A stretch of 64,000 nucleotides of DNA, taken from positions 29,740-93,739 of the forward strand of contig JANMYM010000086.1 of assembly GCA_031382085.1 (NCBI GenBank). The letters are read 5' to 3'. The stretch is from UBA964 sp031382085 (GTDB lineage Bacteria; Pseudomonadota; Gammaproteobacteria; Steroidobacterales; Steroidobacteraceae). Made by a program: the position numbers and the translations under genes. Below are positions 1-8,999 of this stretch, one piece after another (the first letter of the stretch is position 1; each line of letters starts with the position of its first letter). The notes below the pieces were generated by a model that searched no databases, had not been told where the DNA came from, and saw only the letters and a program-made list of their open reading frames with translations.

Positions 1-990
1 CGTGAAAATACCGTTGGCTCCGAGAATGTCGGGATCCAGTTCCGGGTTCAGTGAGCTCGGGTTGCCGAATCGATCCGCGAGGTCCGCGGCCTTGACGTAG
101 TTGCAACGCACCAGCTCGCGAATCAGGTCGTCGCGCGTGATCGTTTTGGGTTCGCTGCGCGCCAGCTTCATGTCGGTAATGCGCTGCATGGATTCCATGA
201 CAGCGACCGCATCCGCCTGGCTGAGCAGACCGACCAGCTTGCCGGTGTCGACCAGGCCCGTGACATCCGAAGTCCGATCGACTTTGGTTGGTGCGACGCT
301 CGGGTCGATCATGGTCATGGGCGAATTCGAGTTGCCGCCCGATACGCTGGCGCGCGAGCCGATCAAGGTCAGCAGCTCGCCGTCCGCACCGGCCTTGTAG
401 ATGCCGTACATCGGATTGTGCGGATTGTTGGCGGTATCGTTTTCCGAACGCGCCGGCAGTACCGCGCCGTTGAGGTTAGCCGCGGTGGCCGGGCTTATCT
501 CGGCGAGCATGCCACGCAGGAATGCGCTGTCCGAATGGAACGCCAATCCCAAGGAACTGTTGACGAAATTGTTAGTCGGGCTTTGCGCGTTAGGCGCGTT
601 AGGCACCATGTCGCCGGGCAGCCCGAGCTTGGCGTAACCGGCCGTCGAGAGGAAGTCGAGCTGGCCGCCCTGCCCGCCGATCAGTACGTTGGAGCCTGCT
701 ATATTGGCACCGCCCGCCAGGTCGATACAGATGAACGGAATCTTGCCGGCGCCCTGCACCGCAAAACCGCAACCCGCCTTCAGCGCCGAGACGTCGGATG
801 ACAATGCGGCCTGTGCGGCGCGCGGATTGGCAAACAGGCTGAAGACCGACGCGCCCGCCAAGGCGATACCGCCGCGCGAGAATCCCTGCGCAATGAAATC
901 GCGACGCGTGCGTGGACGCTGGTGACCCTCCTGATAACGCAACGGCGCATCAAGTGGAGTGGCTTGCGGAAGACTTTTACGAATCAACAT
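1..990 (-). CDS. Tat-exported protein, DUF1501-like by organisation (3' end outside window)
   Basis: The first 330 codons of a minus-strand gene are visible and the C-terminus lies beyond base 1. Residues 29-33 read RRDFI, followed by a hydrophobic stretch and an AQA-type cleavage site near residue 53, which is a Tat signal and implies export of a folded, possibly cofactor-bearing protein. The mature part is rich in Gly and Asn and has no motif I can assign. The start ATG at 988-990 has a GAGG ribosome site about 6 nt upstream and lies 13 nt after the stop of the LamG gene, so the two are probably co-transcribed. Similar Tat proteins accompany cytochrome-like lipoproteins (DUF1501-type); that family assignment is inferred from organisation and is not secure. 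Confidence 0.6.
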   Translation of the reverse strand, partial: MLIRKSLPQATPLDAPLRYQEGHQRPRTRRDFIAQGFSRGGIALAGASVFSLFANPRAAQAALSSDVSALKAGCGFAVQGAGKIPFICIDLAGGANIAGSNVLIGGQGGQLDFLSTAGYAKLGLPGDMVPNAPNAQSPTNNFVNSSLGLAFHSDSAFLRGMLAEISPATAANLNGAVLPARSENDTANNPHNPMYGIYKAGADGELLTLIGSRASVSGGNSNSPMTMIDPSVAPTKVDRTSDVTGLVDTGKLVGLLSQADAVAVMESMQRITDMKLARSEPKTITRDDLIRELVRCNYVKAADLADRFGNPSSLNPELDPDILGANGIFT

Positions 991-1003
991 GTGGCGCCTC
1001 GCA

Positions 1004-3454
1004 TCACTGTAAGAGGGTTACGGCACTACCGAGTACCGCACCGCAACTGGCTTTGGCAATCGTCTTGCTGCGATCCGCAGCGCATGAACCACCGCAGGAA
1101 CTCAGTTTCGCGGCCAGGCTGTCGAGCTCGCCGCGCACCGCTGCACGATCCGGCTGTGTGCCTACCGATACACCTAACATCCGGTCGAGCAATGGGTTGA
1201 ACACCTGGTCGCGAGCGCCGGCGCTGCCGAACACCGCGCTGGCCGAGCCGGCAAAATCGACACCCGGGAAGTACGCGCTGCGCAGCGTGCCGTTTTCCAC
1301 CAGTGCGTTGCAGTACTCGATCGACAATTGCGCGATTCCGACCTGCTGCGCACTGAGGAAGCCTTCGATGCTCTCGTTCTGGGGCAGCGCCTGCTTCACA
1401 AGATCGTAGGTCGCCTTCACTTCTGCCTGTGTCGTCGGCACCGTGGTCATCGCCGACATCGAGGCGCTGATTTCCTCGAACTGCCTGAGACCAACCTGGC
1501 TCTGCGGCGGCAGGTCGACCGGCGCTGCAGGCGGCGCCAGTGGTGGCTCTGTCACCGTATGGCTGTTAGCCGCGATGCGTTCGAAGGTCAGGAAGAACTG
1601 GTCGTTGGCCGGACCCTTCTCCAGCGCGACCACTGTACCAATCCCGCCGAGCGGCTGCCCGGTGCTGGGCGCGTAATTGGAATCGTTCACCATTACGTCC
1701 ATCGGCACATAGGCCTGACCGACGCGTGCCTCGGCGCCGTTGAGGCCGATACGCAGGCCCTTTAATGGCATGCTGCCCGGCCGCGCGGCCGGATCGAGGC
1801 TGACGAACGTGGGCTTGGCGAACATATAACTGTAACTGTCGTACTGGCTCGCCTCGAACATGATGTAGCTCTGCGGCACATTGGTCAGCTGTGTCACATT
1901 GAACAGCATGAAGTAGCGCTCACCGACGCCCGCATCGAAGTTCTGGCGGACCTGCGCACCGCTCAGCGCGCGGCTATGAACGGCCACCAGCTTGAGCACG
2001 CCGGTCCAGGGGCGCGTGCCGCTGGTCTCGTTGCCTAACACCAGCGCGAAACTGTCATCCCAGTCCGACAGATTGCCGCCGCCCGCGCGATCGACATCGC
2101 CGGTCGCGACGCCGTTGACGTAGAGGCGTTGACCATTGACCGGATCGTAGGTCAGCACCACGTGCTGCAGAGACGCCTGTGCATCGCGGTCCGTGTCTTT
2201 GGTCAGTGTGATCGGCGCGCCGTTAGCATCGGTGCGGCTGCTACGCGTCTGGACCTGGTACTGATAGGCGCGCTGCCCGAGGGTCGCATTGCGCGCCGCG
2301 GGACCGCCGGAATAACTGACAATCCAGGCATCTTCCTGCACGACATTGGCCGGCGCGACCCAGGCTTCGATGCTGTATTCACCGGTGGCCTTGATGCGAT
2401 CAGCGAGTTTCTTGCTGGCACTCGAGGTGCCCTGCGCCTTGCCGCCGGCGCCGACTTTCATGCCCCAGCCGCCAACCCAGGACACATCACCACTGAAGTT
2501 CAGATTGATCGCCGGTTCCTGGCCGCTGGTGTCGAACGCGGTCGTGCCCATGCCGGTCTTGAATTCCCACAACGCGATGACGTTGCTTTCATAGCGGTTG
2601 CCACCCGCGGCGACCGTGCCTTCATACAAGGTCAGTGCTTTGGAGGTGACAAGGCTCGGATCGACCTGTGTCAGCGGAATGCCGTTGGCGAACGCATCGA
2701 TCTTTTGCAGCATCGTCGCGGCGCTGGTGGCGCAGTCGCCCCAGCAGTTGTGGAACTCATCACGCAGGCGCACTTCAAGGCGCGACAACGAGGTGTTATC
2801 CAGATTGATCTTGGAGCGCGCAGCGGAATAAGCCGCGTCGACGTTGGCGTCCGCAAAATACGGCGACACCGGTGTGCCGGCGTTCGACGCATGGCAGCGC
2901 GAGCAGAACTGGCGCACGAGCGGATGAATCGTGCTGGCGTACAGTGTTGAATCCGTCGGAAACGTCTTGCTGGAACCGACATCACGGACCGGCGGCGCGA
3001 CCAGCTGAATGGTCTTGCCACCGGTGGCGACCGCGCCCGCCCAGTTGCGGATCCAGACAGTCATGGTGTCGGCGCAGGCCGAATTGGCAGACAGCCAGCA
3101 GTTGTGACCGCCGCCGACCTTGGTAACAAAGCGCGACATGTCCGGTTGCGTCAGATTCACCAGTGCCAATGCATCCTGGTAGGCCAGGTTCACATCGTCA
3201 TTGCGCGCGAAGCGTGGTGACTGACCGGTCGCGTTGTGACAACCGCCACAGCGATTGCTCGCCTTGAGATTTTCCCACACGTTGATCTTGAAGGCCTGTA
3301 TGTCCGGCGTCGAAGCCGCGGGTCCCGTGTAGTCGGGCACCGGGGCCTGGTTGATGATCGGGTTTTCCTTGGTTTCAGCACCACCGCCGCAGGCTGCCAG
3401 TGACAGCACGGCTAACAAAACCAGGGGACGCAGTAAGTTCATTGCACGTGACAT
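1004..3454 (-). CDS. LamG-domain lipoprotein with two haem c motifs
   Basis: This 816-residue protein starts with a lipoprotein signal (LAAC, Cys22), so it should be anchored in the envelope. CxxCH motifs at C69-C72-H73 and C184-C187-H188 predict two covalently bound haems. Each is followed about 45 residues later by an HNCW motif (H117 and H235) and another Cys, so the N-terminal 255 residues look like a duplicated module. Roughly residues 290-510 resemble a LamG/concanavalin-like jelly roll of the kind that binds sugars or proteins. The C-terminal third has no recognised motif. The ATG at 3454 has a GAGGAA ribosome site 5 nt upstream; Met5 is an alternative start. It lies between another haem protein and a Tat protein in one operon. 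Confidence 0.75.
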   Translation of the reverse strand: MSRAMNLLRPLVLLAVLSLAACGGGAETKENPIINQAPVPDYTGPAASTPDIQAFKINVWENLKASNRCGGCHNATGQSPRFARNDDVNLAYQDALALVNLTQPDMSRFVTKVGGGHNCWLSANSACADTMTVWIRNWAGAVATGGKTIQLVAPPVRDVGSSKTFPTDSTLYASTIHPLVRQFCSRCHASNAGTPVSPYFADANVDAAYSAARSKINLDNTSLSRLEVRLRDEFHNCWGDCATSAATMLQKIDAFANGIPLTQVDPSLVTSKALTLYEGTVAAGGNRYESNVIALWEFKTGMGTTAFDTSGQEPAINLNFSGDVSWVGGWGMKVGAGGKAQGTSSASKKLADRIKATGEYSIEAWVAPANVVQEDAWIVSYSGGPAARNATLGQRAYQYQVQTRSSRTDANGAPITLTKDTDRDAQASLQHVVLTYDPVNGQRLYVNGVATGDVDRAGGGNLSDWDDSFALVLGNETSGTRPWTGVLKLVAVHSRALSGAQVRQNFDAGVGERYFMLFNVTQLTNVPQSYIMFEASQYDSYSYMFAKPTFVSLDPAARPGSMPLKGLRIGLNGAEARVGQAYVPMDVMVNDSNYAPSTGQPLGGIGTVVALEKGPANDQFFLTFERIAANSHTVTEPPLAPPAAPVDLPPQSQVGLRQFEEISASMSAMTTVPTTQAEVKATYDLVKQALPQNESIEGFLSAQQVGIAQLSIEYCNALVENGTLRSAYFPGVDFAGSASAVFGSAGARDQVFNPLLDRMLGVSVGTQPDRAAVRGELDSLAAKLSSCGGSCAADRSKTIAKASCGAVLGSAVTLLQ

Positions 3455-3463
3455 GTTGGTTCC

Positions 3464-4624
3464 TCAATCGCCCATGCAGTAGGCGGCGGTCTCGGCAAAG
3501 ACCTGTTTCATCTTGTAGCCGCCTGCTTTGAAATCGCTCTTGATGACCTGGATGCGGGCGCGATCCGTGGCATCCGCGGGCGCACGGAAGCACACCGTCT
3601 TGAAGACTTTCTCCACCTGGCACGCGGCGAACGCATCAGAACGCGCCAGCTCCTGGCCCATGGTCTTAGCGCCGTTGCCGGAACCGGGCAATTGAATGTC
3701 CCAGCCAACCACCTGGTCAGGACCTTTGCGCCAGTAGTTGTCCCAACGATCGTCGGGCGTCACGTAGCCCGGCTTGAAATTATCCGAGTTGTTGAAGTAC
3801 TTCGGCTGCACCTGCCCGGCGGTATAAACCAGACGCGCGAGCGTTTCGTCGTACTGATAATAGGCAAAGGACTGGGCCAGCGGATCCATGCCGCTGTGAC
3901 AGCCGATGCAGTTGTTGAGGAAGATGCGGCTGTCGCCACCGGGCGAGCGGCTGACGTCCTGGCGGATGCGATCCGGCGGGCGCGAGGTATCGAGCATCTG
4001 CTCCATATCGCGGCACAGATGATTCATCAGCGTGAAGCGGAACATCGCGCGGTTCGTGCCGGCAATGAAGAACGCCTGCGCAGCGGCACGTGAGGTCATG
4101 ACGCCGGCCGTCGCCGCCGCGGGAATGCCATTCAGGCCCGACTGGGTCTGCTTGACCAGCAGGGTCTTGAGGTCCGCGCCGGTCTGCTCGAGCTGCTCGA
4201 AGTGATCGTTGTTAGACGGCGAGTAGGCCGCGACACCCGACGCGCCGGGCGCGCTATAGAGAATGTCAGCCGACAGCACCGTGTCGAACGGCTCGTCATC
4301 GCGCACCATGCCGATGACAGTCGCGGTGTAATCGTTCAGCGGCACGAACACGCTCTGTTCGCGGTTGGTCCAGGGAGCGACGAAGTTCTTGAGCGTCACG
4401 TTGTAGAAGGCGCTCGACTGCATGGCGATGTTGGCCGCGACCAGGGGCCGGCCGGCGGCAATTTCCGCCGCCATCTGGTCCAGCACGGCGGCCGCCGGCG
4501 GCACGCCTGCTATACGATCGTGCATGCGTTTGGCCTGCTCGCGTGAGCCGGCCTGCGCAACTCCGATTGCTAACAAGCCCAGCGCCAGCGCTGTGCAGGT
4601 GAGTTTTCCAATACTTACAGACAT
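3464..4624 (-). CDS. exported protein with one haem c motif
   Basis: I chose the ATG at 4624 because it follows an AGGTGG ribosome site and opens a normal Sec signal (about residues 1-25, ending VAQA). An upstream in-frame start at 4672 would only add a polar extension. The 386-residue protein has a single CxxCH (C239-C242-H243, CIGCH) followed by HSGMDPL, a context typical of cytochrome-c-like domains of planctomycete/gammaproteobacterial DUF1585/DUF1588-type proteins, although I cannot name the family. The stop is 9 nt before the LamG lipoprotein start, so the three minus-strand genes form an operon. Haem attachment needs the periplasm, so it should act there together with the neighbouring haem lipoproteins. 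Confidence 0.65.
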   Translation of the reverse strand: MSVSIGKLTCTALALGLLAIGVAQAGSREQAKRMHDRIAGVPPAAAVLDQMAAEIAAGRPLVAANIAMQSSAFYNVTLKNFVAPWTNREQSVFVPLNDYTATVIGMVRDDEPFDTVLSADILYSAPGASGVAAYSPSNNDHFEQLEQTGADLKTLLVKQTQSGLNGIPAAATAGVMTSRAAAQAFFIAGTNRAMFRFTLMNHLCRDMEQMLDTSRPPDRIRQDVSRSPGGDSRIFLNNCIGCHSGMDPLAQSFAYYQYDETLARLVYTAGQVQPKYFNNSDNFKPGYVTPDDRWDNYWRKGPDQVVGWDIQLPGSGNGAKTMGQELARSDAFAACQVEKVFKTVCFRAPADATDRARIQVIKSDFKAGGYKMKQVFAETAAYCMGD

Positions 4625-4767
4625 CTTTGCCACCTGATTGATTCCGCCCTGTTCAGTCGACACTGCCCGCATCTTGCGGTCAACAATCTTGTACCGTCGC
4701 CGTCTGCGAACCCAGACGTCGCAAGACGCCGACAGCGCGTCCTATTACGTTTGATTGTCCCGGCCGT

Positions 4768-4795
4768 ACTGTGAAAATGGGATGCTGATCACAGT
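4768..4795. promoter_or_regulatory. inverted repeat ACTGTGA-N14-TCACAGT, candidate operator
   Basis: Two perfect 7-nt arms flank 14 nt in the divergent spacer. A related CTGTGA-N13-TCACAG element lies about 90 nt downstream. The arms resemble CRP half sites, but the spacing is 14 nt instead of 6, so a different dimeric regulator is more likely. That it works as an operator is inferred only from symmetry and position. Confidence 0.35.
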
Positions 4796-4858
4796 GCGCA
4801 GGACCCCGACGGCAGTCCACTGCCGTAGTGCTAGAGAACCGCTTTTGGCGACCCGGCG

Positions 4859-4893
4859 CTGTGACCATGTCGGCAGATCACAGGGCCGACATG
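4859..4893. promoter_or_regulatory. nested inverted repeats upstream of HzsA-like gene
   Basis: CTGTGA (4859-4864) pairs with TCACAG (4878-4883), repeating the arms found at 4768-4795. Interlaced with it, CATGTCGG (4866-4873) pairs with CCGACATG (4886-4893), a perfect 8-nt stem around 12 nt. The position, 50-85 nt before the ATG at 4944, suits an operator or a leader hairpin. Confidence 0.35.
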
Positions 4894-4943
4894 GCACAAA
4901 ATTGGATTACGTAAAGACCGCTGACGACGCTGGAGATCATTGA

Positions 4944-7538
4944 ATGGCAAGCACCCGAACCTGCATGACGGCGAGAGTTGTTAGCTGCGCGGCCCTGGCA
5001 GGCGTGCTTGGCGCCTGCTCGCCGGGTGGCAACGTCGCGATTGGCTCCGGACAAAAGCCGGATCCTGCGACGGTCGATTTCCCGATTGCCTACGTCAAGC
5101 GCACGATTCCCGTCATGACTAACGAAGACGTGCGCAACCTGCGCACGTTTTTCGTTGACGCTGAAGTCTATGTCCGCGAGCGCGCCGACTCTTCGGTCCC
5201 GGAAACCAACATTACCGCGAGCGTTACCAACAATGGCGCATACGACATCCGCGACCTGGATGTGTCATTCGATGGCACCAGGCTGGCGTTTGCACTGCGC
5301 GGACCTCTGGTACCTAACGCCCGGGAAGAGAACCAGCCGAAATGGGCGATCTGGGAATACACTTTTACATCCAAGCAGCTGCGGCGCGTGATCAGCTCCA
5401 ACCTGTCGGCCGCCGAAGGTCATGACGTCGCGCCGAACTACCTGCCCAGCGGCGACATTGTTTTCACATCGACGCGCCAGCGTGCCTCCAAGGCGGTGCT
5501 GATCGACGAAGGCAAGGCGCAGTTCGAAGCGCAGACCGAGGACCGGCGTGAACCGGCCTTTGTATTGCACGCCATGCGCAGCGATGGCGGCAACCAGCGC
5601 CAGATCAGTTTCAACCAGAGCCATGACATGGATCCCACGGTGCTGCAAAACGGCCGCGTCCTGTGGAGCCGCTGGGATGCGTTCCCGGGCAAGAATGGCA
5701 TTCACCTTTATTCCGCGAATCCGGACGGCACCGACCTGCAACTTTTGTATGGCGCACAGAGTCACCTGACCGGCACCAACAACACGGCGATCCAGTTCAC
5801 CAAGCCGCGCGAGTTGCCTAACGGCGATATCCTGGCGTTGACGCGCCCATTCGGTGGCACCGATATGGGCGGCGACATCGTGCTGATCGACACGCGCAAC
5901 TACGTTGAGAATACCCAGCCGCTCGCCGCGAGCCCCAGCCTGACTGGCCCGGCGCAGCGAATTGCCACCGGCAACGACGTGCGTACGATCCCGGGCCTGT
6001 CGCCGGGCGGACGATTTGCAGCCGCGTTCCCGCTCTGGGACGGCAGCGGACGTATCGCGGTCAGCTGGACGCAATGCCGCGCGCAAATCGGCGCGCAACT
6101 GCGCGCCTGCACCAGTGATGTGTTAGCCGACCCGGCTGCGACGGAGGCGCCACCACTCTATTCGCTCTGGATGTACGACACCGTCGCGCGCGCCTTCCTG
6201 CCGCTGCAGACGCCCGAGCCAGGCGTCATGATCACTGACGTGGTGATCGCACAGCCGCGCACGCCGCCGGCCGTGATCCTCGACAAGCTGCCGGGTATCG
6301 ACCTCAACCCCGACTGGGTTACCGAAAATGTCGGCGTGGTGGATATCCGCTCCTCCTATGACCTGGATGGCGTCGATTCGGCGATACCTAACATCGCGAC
6401 GCTCGCCAACCCGGCCCTGCGTACCGCCTCGCAGCGGCCAGCGCGCTTCCTGCGCATCGAAAAAGCGGTATCCCTGCCGGATCGCCTGGTGCGCGATATC
6501 GATCAGTCCGGGTTCGGTGCCAGCAATTTCATGCGCGAGATCATTGGTTACGTACCGATCGAGCCAGACGGGTCGGTGCGCGCCAAAGTGCCCGCGAACG
6601 TCGCCCTGATCATCTCGGTGCTCGATCAGAACGCGCGGCGCATCACGCCCGTCCACCGCAACTGGCTTCAGGTCCGTCCCGGTGAGGTCCTGAGTTGCAA
6701 CGGTTGCCATGTGCCTAATGCGCTGACGCCGAAGTCGCATGGCCGCGCGGGTCTCTTTGCCTCGATCTGGAGTGGTGGCACGGGCAGCTCGTTCCCGGGC
6801 GCCGATCCCACCCTAACATCGCAGTCCGGCGAGACCATGGCACAGACGCGCGCGCGCATCAGCTGCGCACTCGCAGGCCAGGACAAATGCAAGTCCATGC
6901 TGCCGAGCGTGGACGTCGTGTTCGACGATGCCTGGACGGACCCGGTGGTTTCGGGCCGGGCGAAAGACGCCAGTTTTGCCTGGCGCTACGCCGACCTGAC
7001 CACGCAGTCGCCGACGACACTGGATTGCGCGACCCGTTGGTCGGCGACCTGTCGCATCGTCATCAACTATGAACGGATGATTCATCCGCTGTGGTCGAAA
7101 CCGCGCCTGGTTGGCATCGTGGACCGCACCTGCACAAGCTGTCACAGCCCGCGTGATGCGGCCAACGCGATTCGCGTCCCAGCTTCCCAATTAGACCTCA
7201 GTGACGGTCCTGCCGACGACGACGCGGACCAATTCAAGAGTTATCGCGAACTTTTGTTCACCGACAACGCTCAGGAAGTTAACATGGGCGCCTTGCAGGA
7301 CATTCAGGTCGTGGTGGGCACGGACCCGGTGACGGGTCTACCGATTACACAACCCGTAACGGTTCCCGCTTCGATGGCGGCGGGCAACGCGCGTGGCTCC
7401 GCACGGTTTTTCAGCCGTATGGATCCAGGTGGCAGCCATGCCGGTGATTTGAATGATGCAGAACGTCGCTTGCTTTCTGAGTGGCTCGATATTGGGGCAC
7501 AGTACTACAACAATCCGTTCGCGGCGCCTGTCAACTAA
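4944..7538 (+). CDS. HzsA-related haem c lipoprotein with beta-propeller-like N-terminus
   Basis: The 864-residue product has a lipobox (LGAC, Cys25). Residues about 100-430 contain PD40/TolB-like propeller repeats with signatures such as GDIVFTSTRQ and NGRVLWSRWD. Around residues 530-590 the pattern EPDGSVRAKVPAN, then NWLQVRPGE, then CNGCH (C585-C588-H589) matches the middle region of the hydrazine synthase alpha subunit and its many relatives outside anammox bacteria. A second haem site is C730-C733-H734 (CTSCH). The ATG at 4944 follows GGAG. It heads a tight plus-strand operon with envelope proteins and a thioredoxin. The substrate is unknown; hydrazine synthesis is not implied because the beta and gamma subunits are absent here. 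Confidence 0.75.
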   Translation: MASTRTCMTARVVSCAALAGVLGACSPGGNVAIGSGQKPDPATVDFPIAYVKRTIPVMTNEDVRNLRTFFVDAEVYVRERADSSVPETNITASVTNNGAYDIRDLDVSFDGTRLAFALRGPLVPNAREENQPKWAIWEYTFTSKQLRRVISSNLSAAEGHDVAPNYLPSGDIVFTSTRQRASKAVLIDEGKAQFEAQTEDRREPAFVLHAMRSDGGNQRQISFNQSHDMDPTVLQNGRVLWSRWDAFPGKNGIHLYSANPDGTDLQLLYGAQSHLTGTNNTAIQFTKPRELPNGDILALTRPFGGTDMGGDIVLIDTRNYVENTQPLAASPSLTGPAQRIATGNDVRTIPGLSPGGRFAAAFPLWDGSGRIAVSWTQCRAQIGAQLRACTSDVLADPAATEAPPLYSLWMYDTVARAFLPLQTPEPGVMITDVVIAQPRTPPAVILDKLPGIDLNPDWVTENVGVVDIRSSYDLDGVDSAIPNIATLANPALRTASQRPARFLRIEKAVSLPDRLVRDIDQSGFGASNFMREIIGYVPIEPDGSVRAKVPANVALIISVLDQNARRITPVHRNWLQVRPGEVLSCNGCHVPNALTPKSHGRAGLFASIWSGGTGSSFPGADPTLTSQSGETMAQTRARISCALAGQDKCKSMLPSVDVVFDDAWTDPVVSGRAKDASFAWRYADLTTQSPTTLDCATRWSATCRIVINYERMIHPLWSKPRLVGIVDRTCTSCHSPRDAANAIRVPASQLDLSDGPADDDADQFKSYRELLFTDNAQEVNMGALQDIQVVVGTDPVTGLPITQPVTVPASMAAGNARGSARFFSRMDPGGSHAGDLNDAERRLLSEWLDIGAQYYNNPFAAPVN

Positions 7539-8283
7539 GCGCCTTACCGGCTGCATCGCACTATTGCTGTGCGCGATACTGGCAACGCCTGCAGCGTTAG
7601 CCGGCAAGCGCGACTACGTCCAGCTTTTTGTCGCCGAGCCGTATCTGGAGCTCAAGACCGGGCCCGGGCGCGGCTATCCGGTAACGCAGGTGGTGGCACG
7701 CGGCGAAGCCGTGGACGTGCTGTTCCGTCGCACCGACTACTTCAAGGTTCGTACCGAGCGCGGAGTCGAGGGCTGGGCATCGGTCATGGATCTGCTCAAG
7801 GCCCAGTATGCCGATGGCAGCAATTTCTCGATTGACCTCGGTGATCGCAATGGATTTCGCACCCACAGCTGGGAGATGGGCGTCTTCGCCGGAGACTTCG
7901 ATGGCGCCAGCCTCGTGTCAGGCTACGTCGCGCGCTCGTTTAATGACAACATGAAACTTGAGCTAACAGGGTCGCAGTTCATCGGCGATCAACGCTCGGG
8001 TTACATGCTGGAAATGGGGCTGGCCCAGGTATTCGCGCCCGAATGGCGCTGGTCGCCCTATGTGACCATCGGCGGTGGTATTTTCCGCGTGCAGAAGGAC
8101 CTGCAGCGCCCCAACCTGGTCGATCGGAATGACGAAACCGCCTATATCGGGCTCGGCGTGCGCTACTACCTGACGCGCCGCTTTTTTGTGCGCGCCGAAG
8201 GCAAGGAGCGCGTGATTTTCACGAGCCGCAATGACAACGAGGAGCTAACAGAATGGAAAGTCGGACTCGCGTTCTTCTTTTGA
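7453..8283 (+). CDS. SH3-domain and outer-membrane beta-barrel protein
   Basis: After a signal peptide (hydrophobic CIALLLCAILATPAALA), residues about 52-115 look like a bacterial SH3 domain (LELKTGPGRGYPV, VEGWASV), often a peptidoglycan- or protein-binding module. The rest has alternating aromatic strands and ends in FFF, as expected for an outer-membrane barrel. The start is uncertain: the ATG at 7453 gives an unusually long 33-residue n-region and an 86-nt overlap with the upstream gene, while TTG 7492 or a CTG near 7528 would give a normal signal. Its end overlaps the next lipoprotein gene by 31 nt. It probably bridges cell wall and outer membrane for the neighbouring redox proteins. Confidence 0.7.
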   Translation: MMQNVACFLSGSILGHSTTTIRSRRLSTKRLTGCIALLLCAILATPAALAGKRDYVQLFVAEPYLELKTGPGRGYPVTQVVARGEAVDVLFRRTDYFKVRTERGVEGWASVMDLLKAQYADGSNFSIDLGDRNGFRTHSWEMGVFAGDFDGASLVSGYVARSFNDNMKLELTGSQFIGDQRSGYMLEMGLAQVFAPEWRWSPYVTIGGGIFRVQKDLQRPNLVDRNDETAYIGLGVRYYLTRRFFVRAEGKERVIFTSRNDNEELTEWKVGLAFFF

Positions 8284-8987
8284 CCCGCGCGCTGGTGGCA
8301 GCGACTTTACTGACTTTCAGTCTGAGCGGTTGCGCCTGGATCAAGGGCATTTTCGGCAAGAAAAAGACCGACGAACAGGAGCAGATCGCCAGGGAACAGA
8401 CCGAGGAGCAGGAGGACAACGCTGCGGCGCCGCGGGTCATCGATCCCGAGGTGGAACGCCGCGAAATCAAGCGCCCTGCCATCGATACCGAGAATTTCGA
8501 GCTCGGCGCCTACTACGGTTCGATGTCGGTGGAGGATTTTGCCTCCAACCCGGTCTATGGCGTCAAGGCGGTGTACCACGTGACGGAAGACTTCTTCTTC
8601 GAGGCCAATTACGGCAAAACCAGGCTCGGAAAGACCAGTTTTGAGCTGTTGAATCCGGGCGTCGACCCACTCAATTTGGGGAGTGGGAGGCCGTTCACAT
8701 ATTACTCGCTGTCAGTCGGCTACAACTTCCTCCCAGGCGAGGCTTTTGTCGGTCGCAAGCTCGCCTTGAACAGCGCGTTTTATGTGTCAGGTGGCTTGGG
8801 CAGTGTCAGGTATGCGGGCGAGGACAAATTCGCCCTCAATTTTGGCGCTGGCTACCGGGTACTGCCGACCGACTGGTTGACGGTGTACATCGACGTGCAG
8901 GATCGGGTCTACAACTCCGATATTTTTGGCACGACGAAGCTCACTAACAACCTGGAAGCGCGCATTGGAGTGACCGCCTTTTTTTGA
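8253..8987 (+). CDS. outer-membrane beta-barrel lipoprotein
   Basis: The 244-residue protein starts with a lipoprotein signal (LSGC near residue 27), then a charged Glu/Gln-rich linker (about residues 37-55, EQEQIAREQTEEQE). This is followed by a barrel-like domain with alternating aromatic residues and a C-terminal VTAFF, the usual outer-membrane insertion signal. It overlaps the preceding SH3/barrel gene by 31 nt and is 12 nt before the thioredoxin gene. The two barrels are probably paralogous partners (both have GLGVRY/GAGYR-type strand turns). Function unknown. Confidence 0.65.
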   Translation: MESRTRVLLLTRALVAATLLTFSLSGCAWIKGIFGKKKTDEQEQIAREQTEEQEDNAAAPRVIDPEVERREIKRPAIDTENFELGAYYGSMSVEDFASNPVYGVKAVYHVTEDFFFEANYGKTRLGKTSFELLNPGVDPLNLGSGRPFTYYSLSVGYNFLPGEAFVGRKLALNSAFYVSGGLGSVRYAGEDKFALNFGAGYRVLPTDWLTVYIDVQDRVYNSDIFGTTKLTNNLEARIGVTAFF

Positions 8988-8999
8988 GGAACGCGCATC

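Larger units (their letters stand above)
4625..4943. other. divergent intergenic region of the haem-protein locus
   Basis: These 319 nt separate the minus-strand cytochrome-like operon from the plus-strand HzsA-like operon, so promoters for both should lie here. I see several inverted repeats (4768-4795, 4811-4824, 4859-4883 and 4866-4893) but no convincing -35/-10 pair. No gene or RNA was recognised. Confidence 0.6.

Noticed and set aside
4768..4795. CRP binding site
   Set aside because: The half sites are right but the spacing is 14 nt instead of 6.
4944..7538. A true hydrazine synthase alpha subunit
   Set aside because: Only the middle region and CxxCH motifs match; the beta and gamma subunits and other anammox genes are absent.
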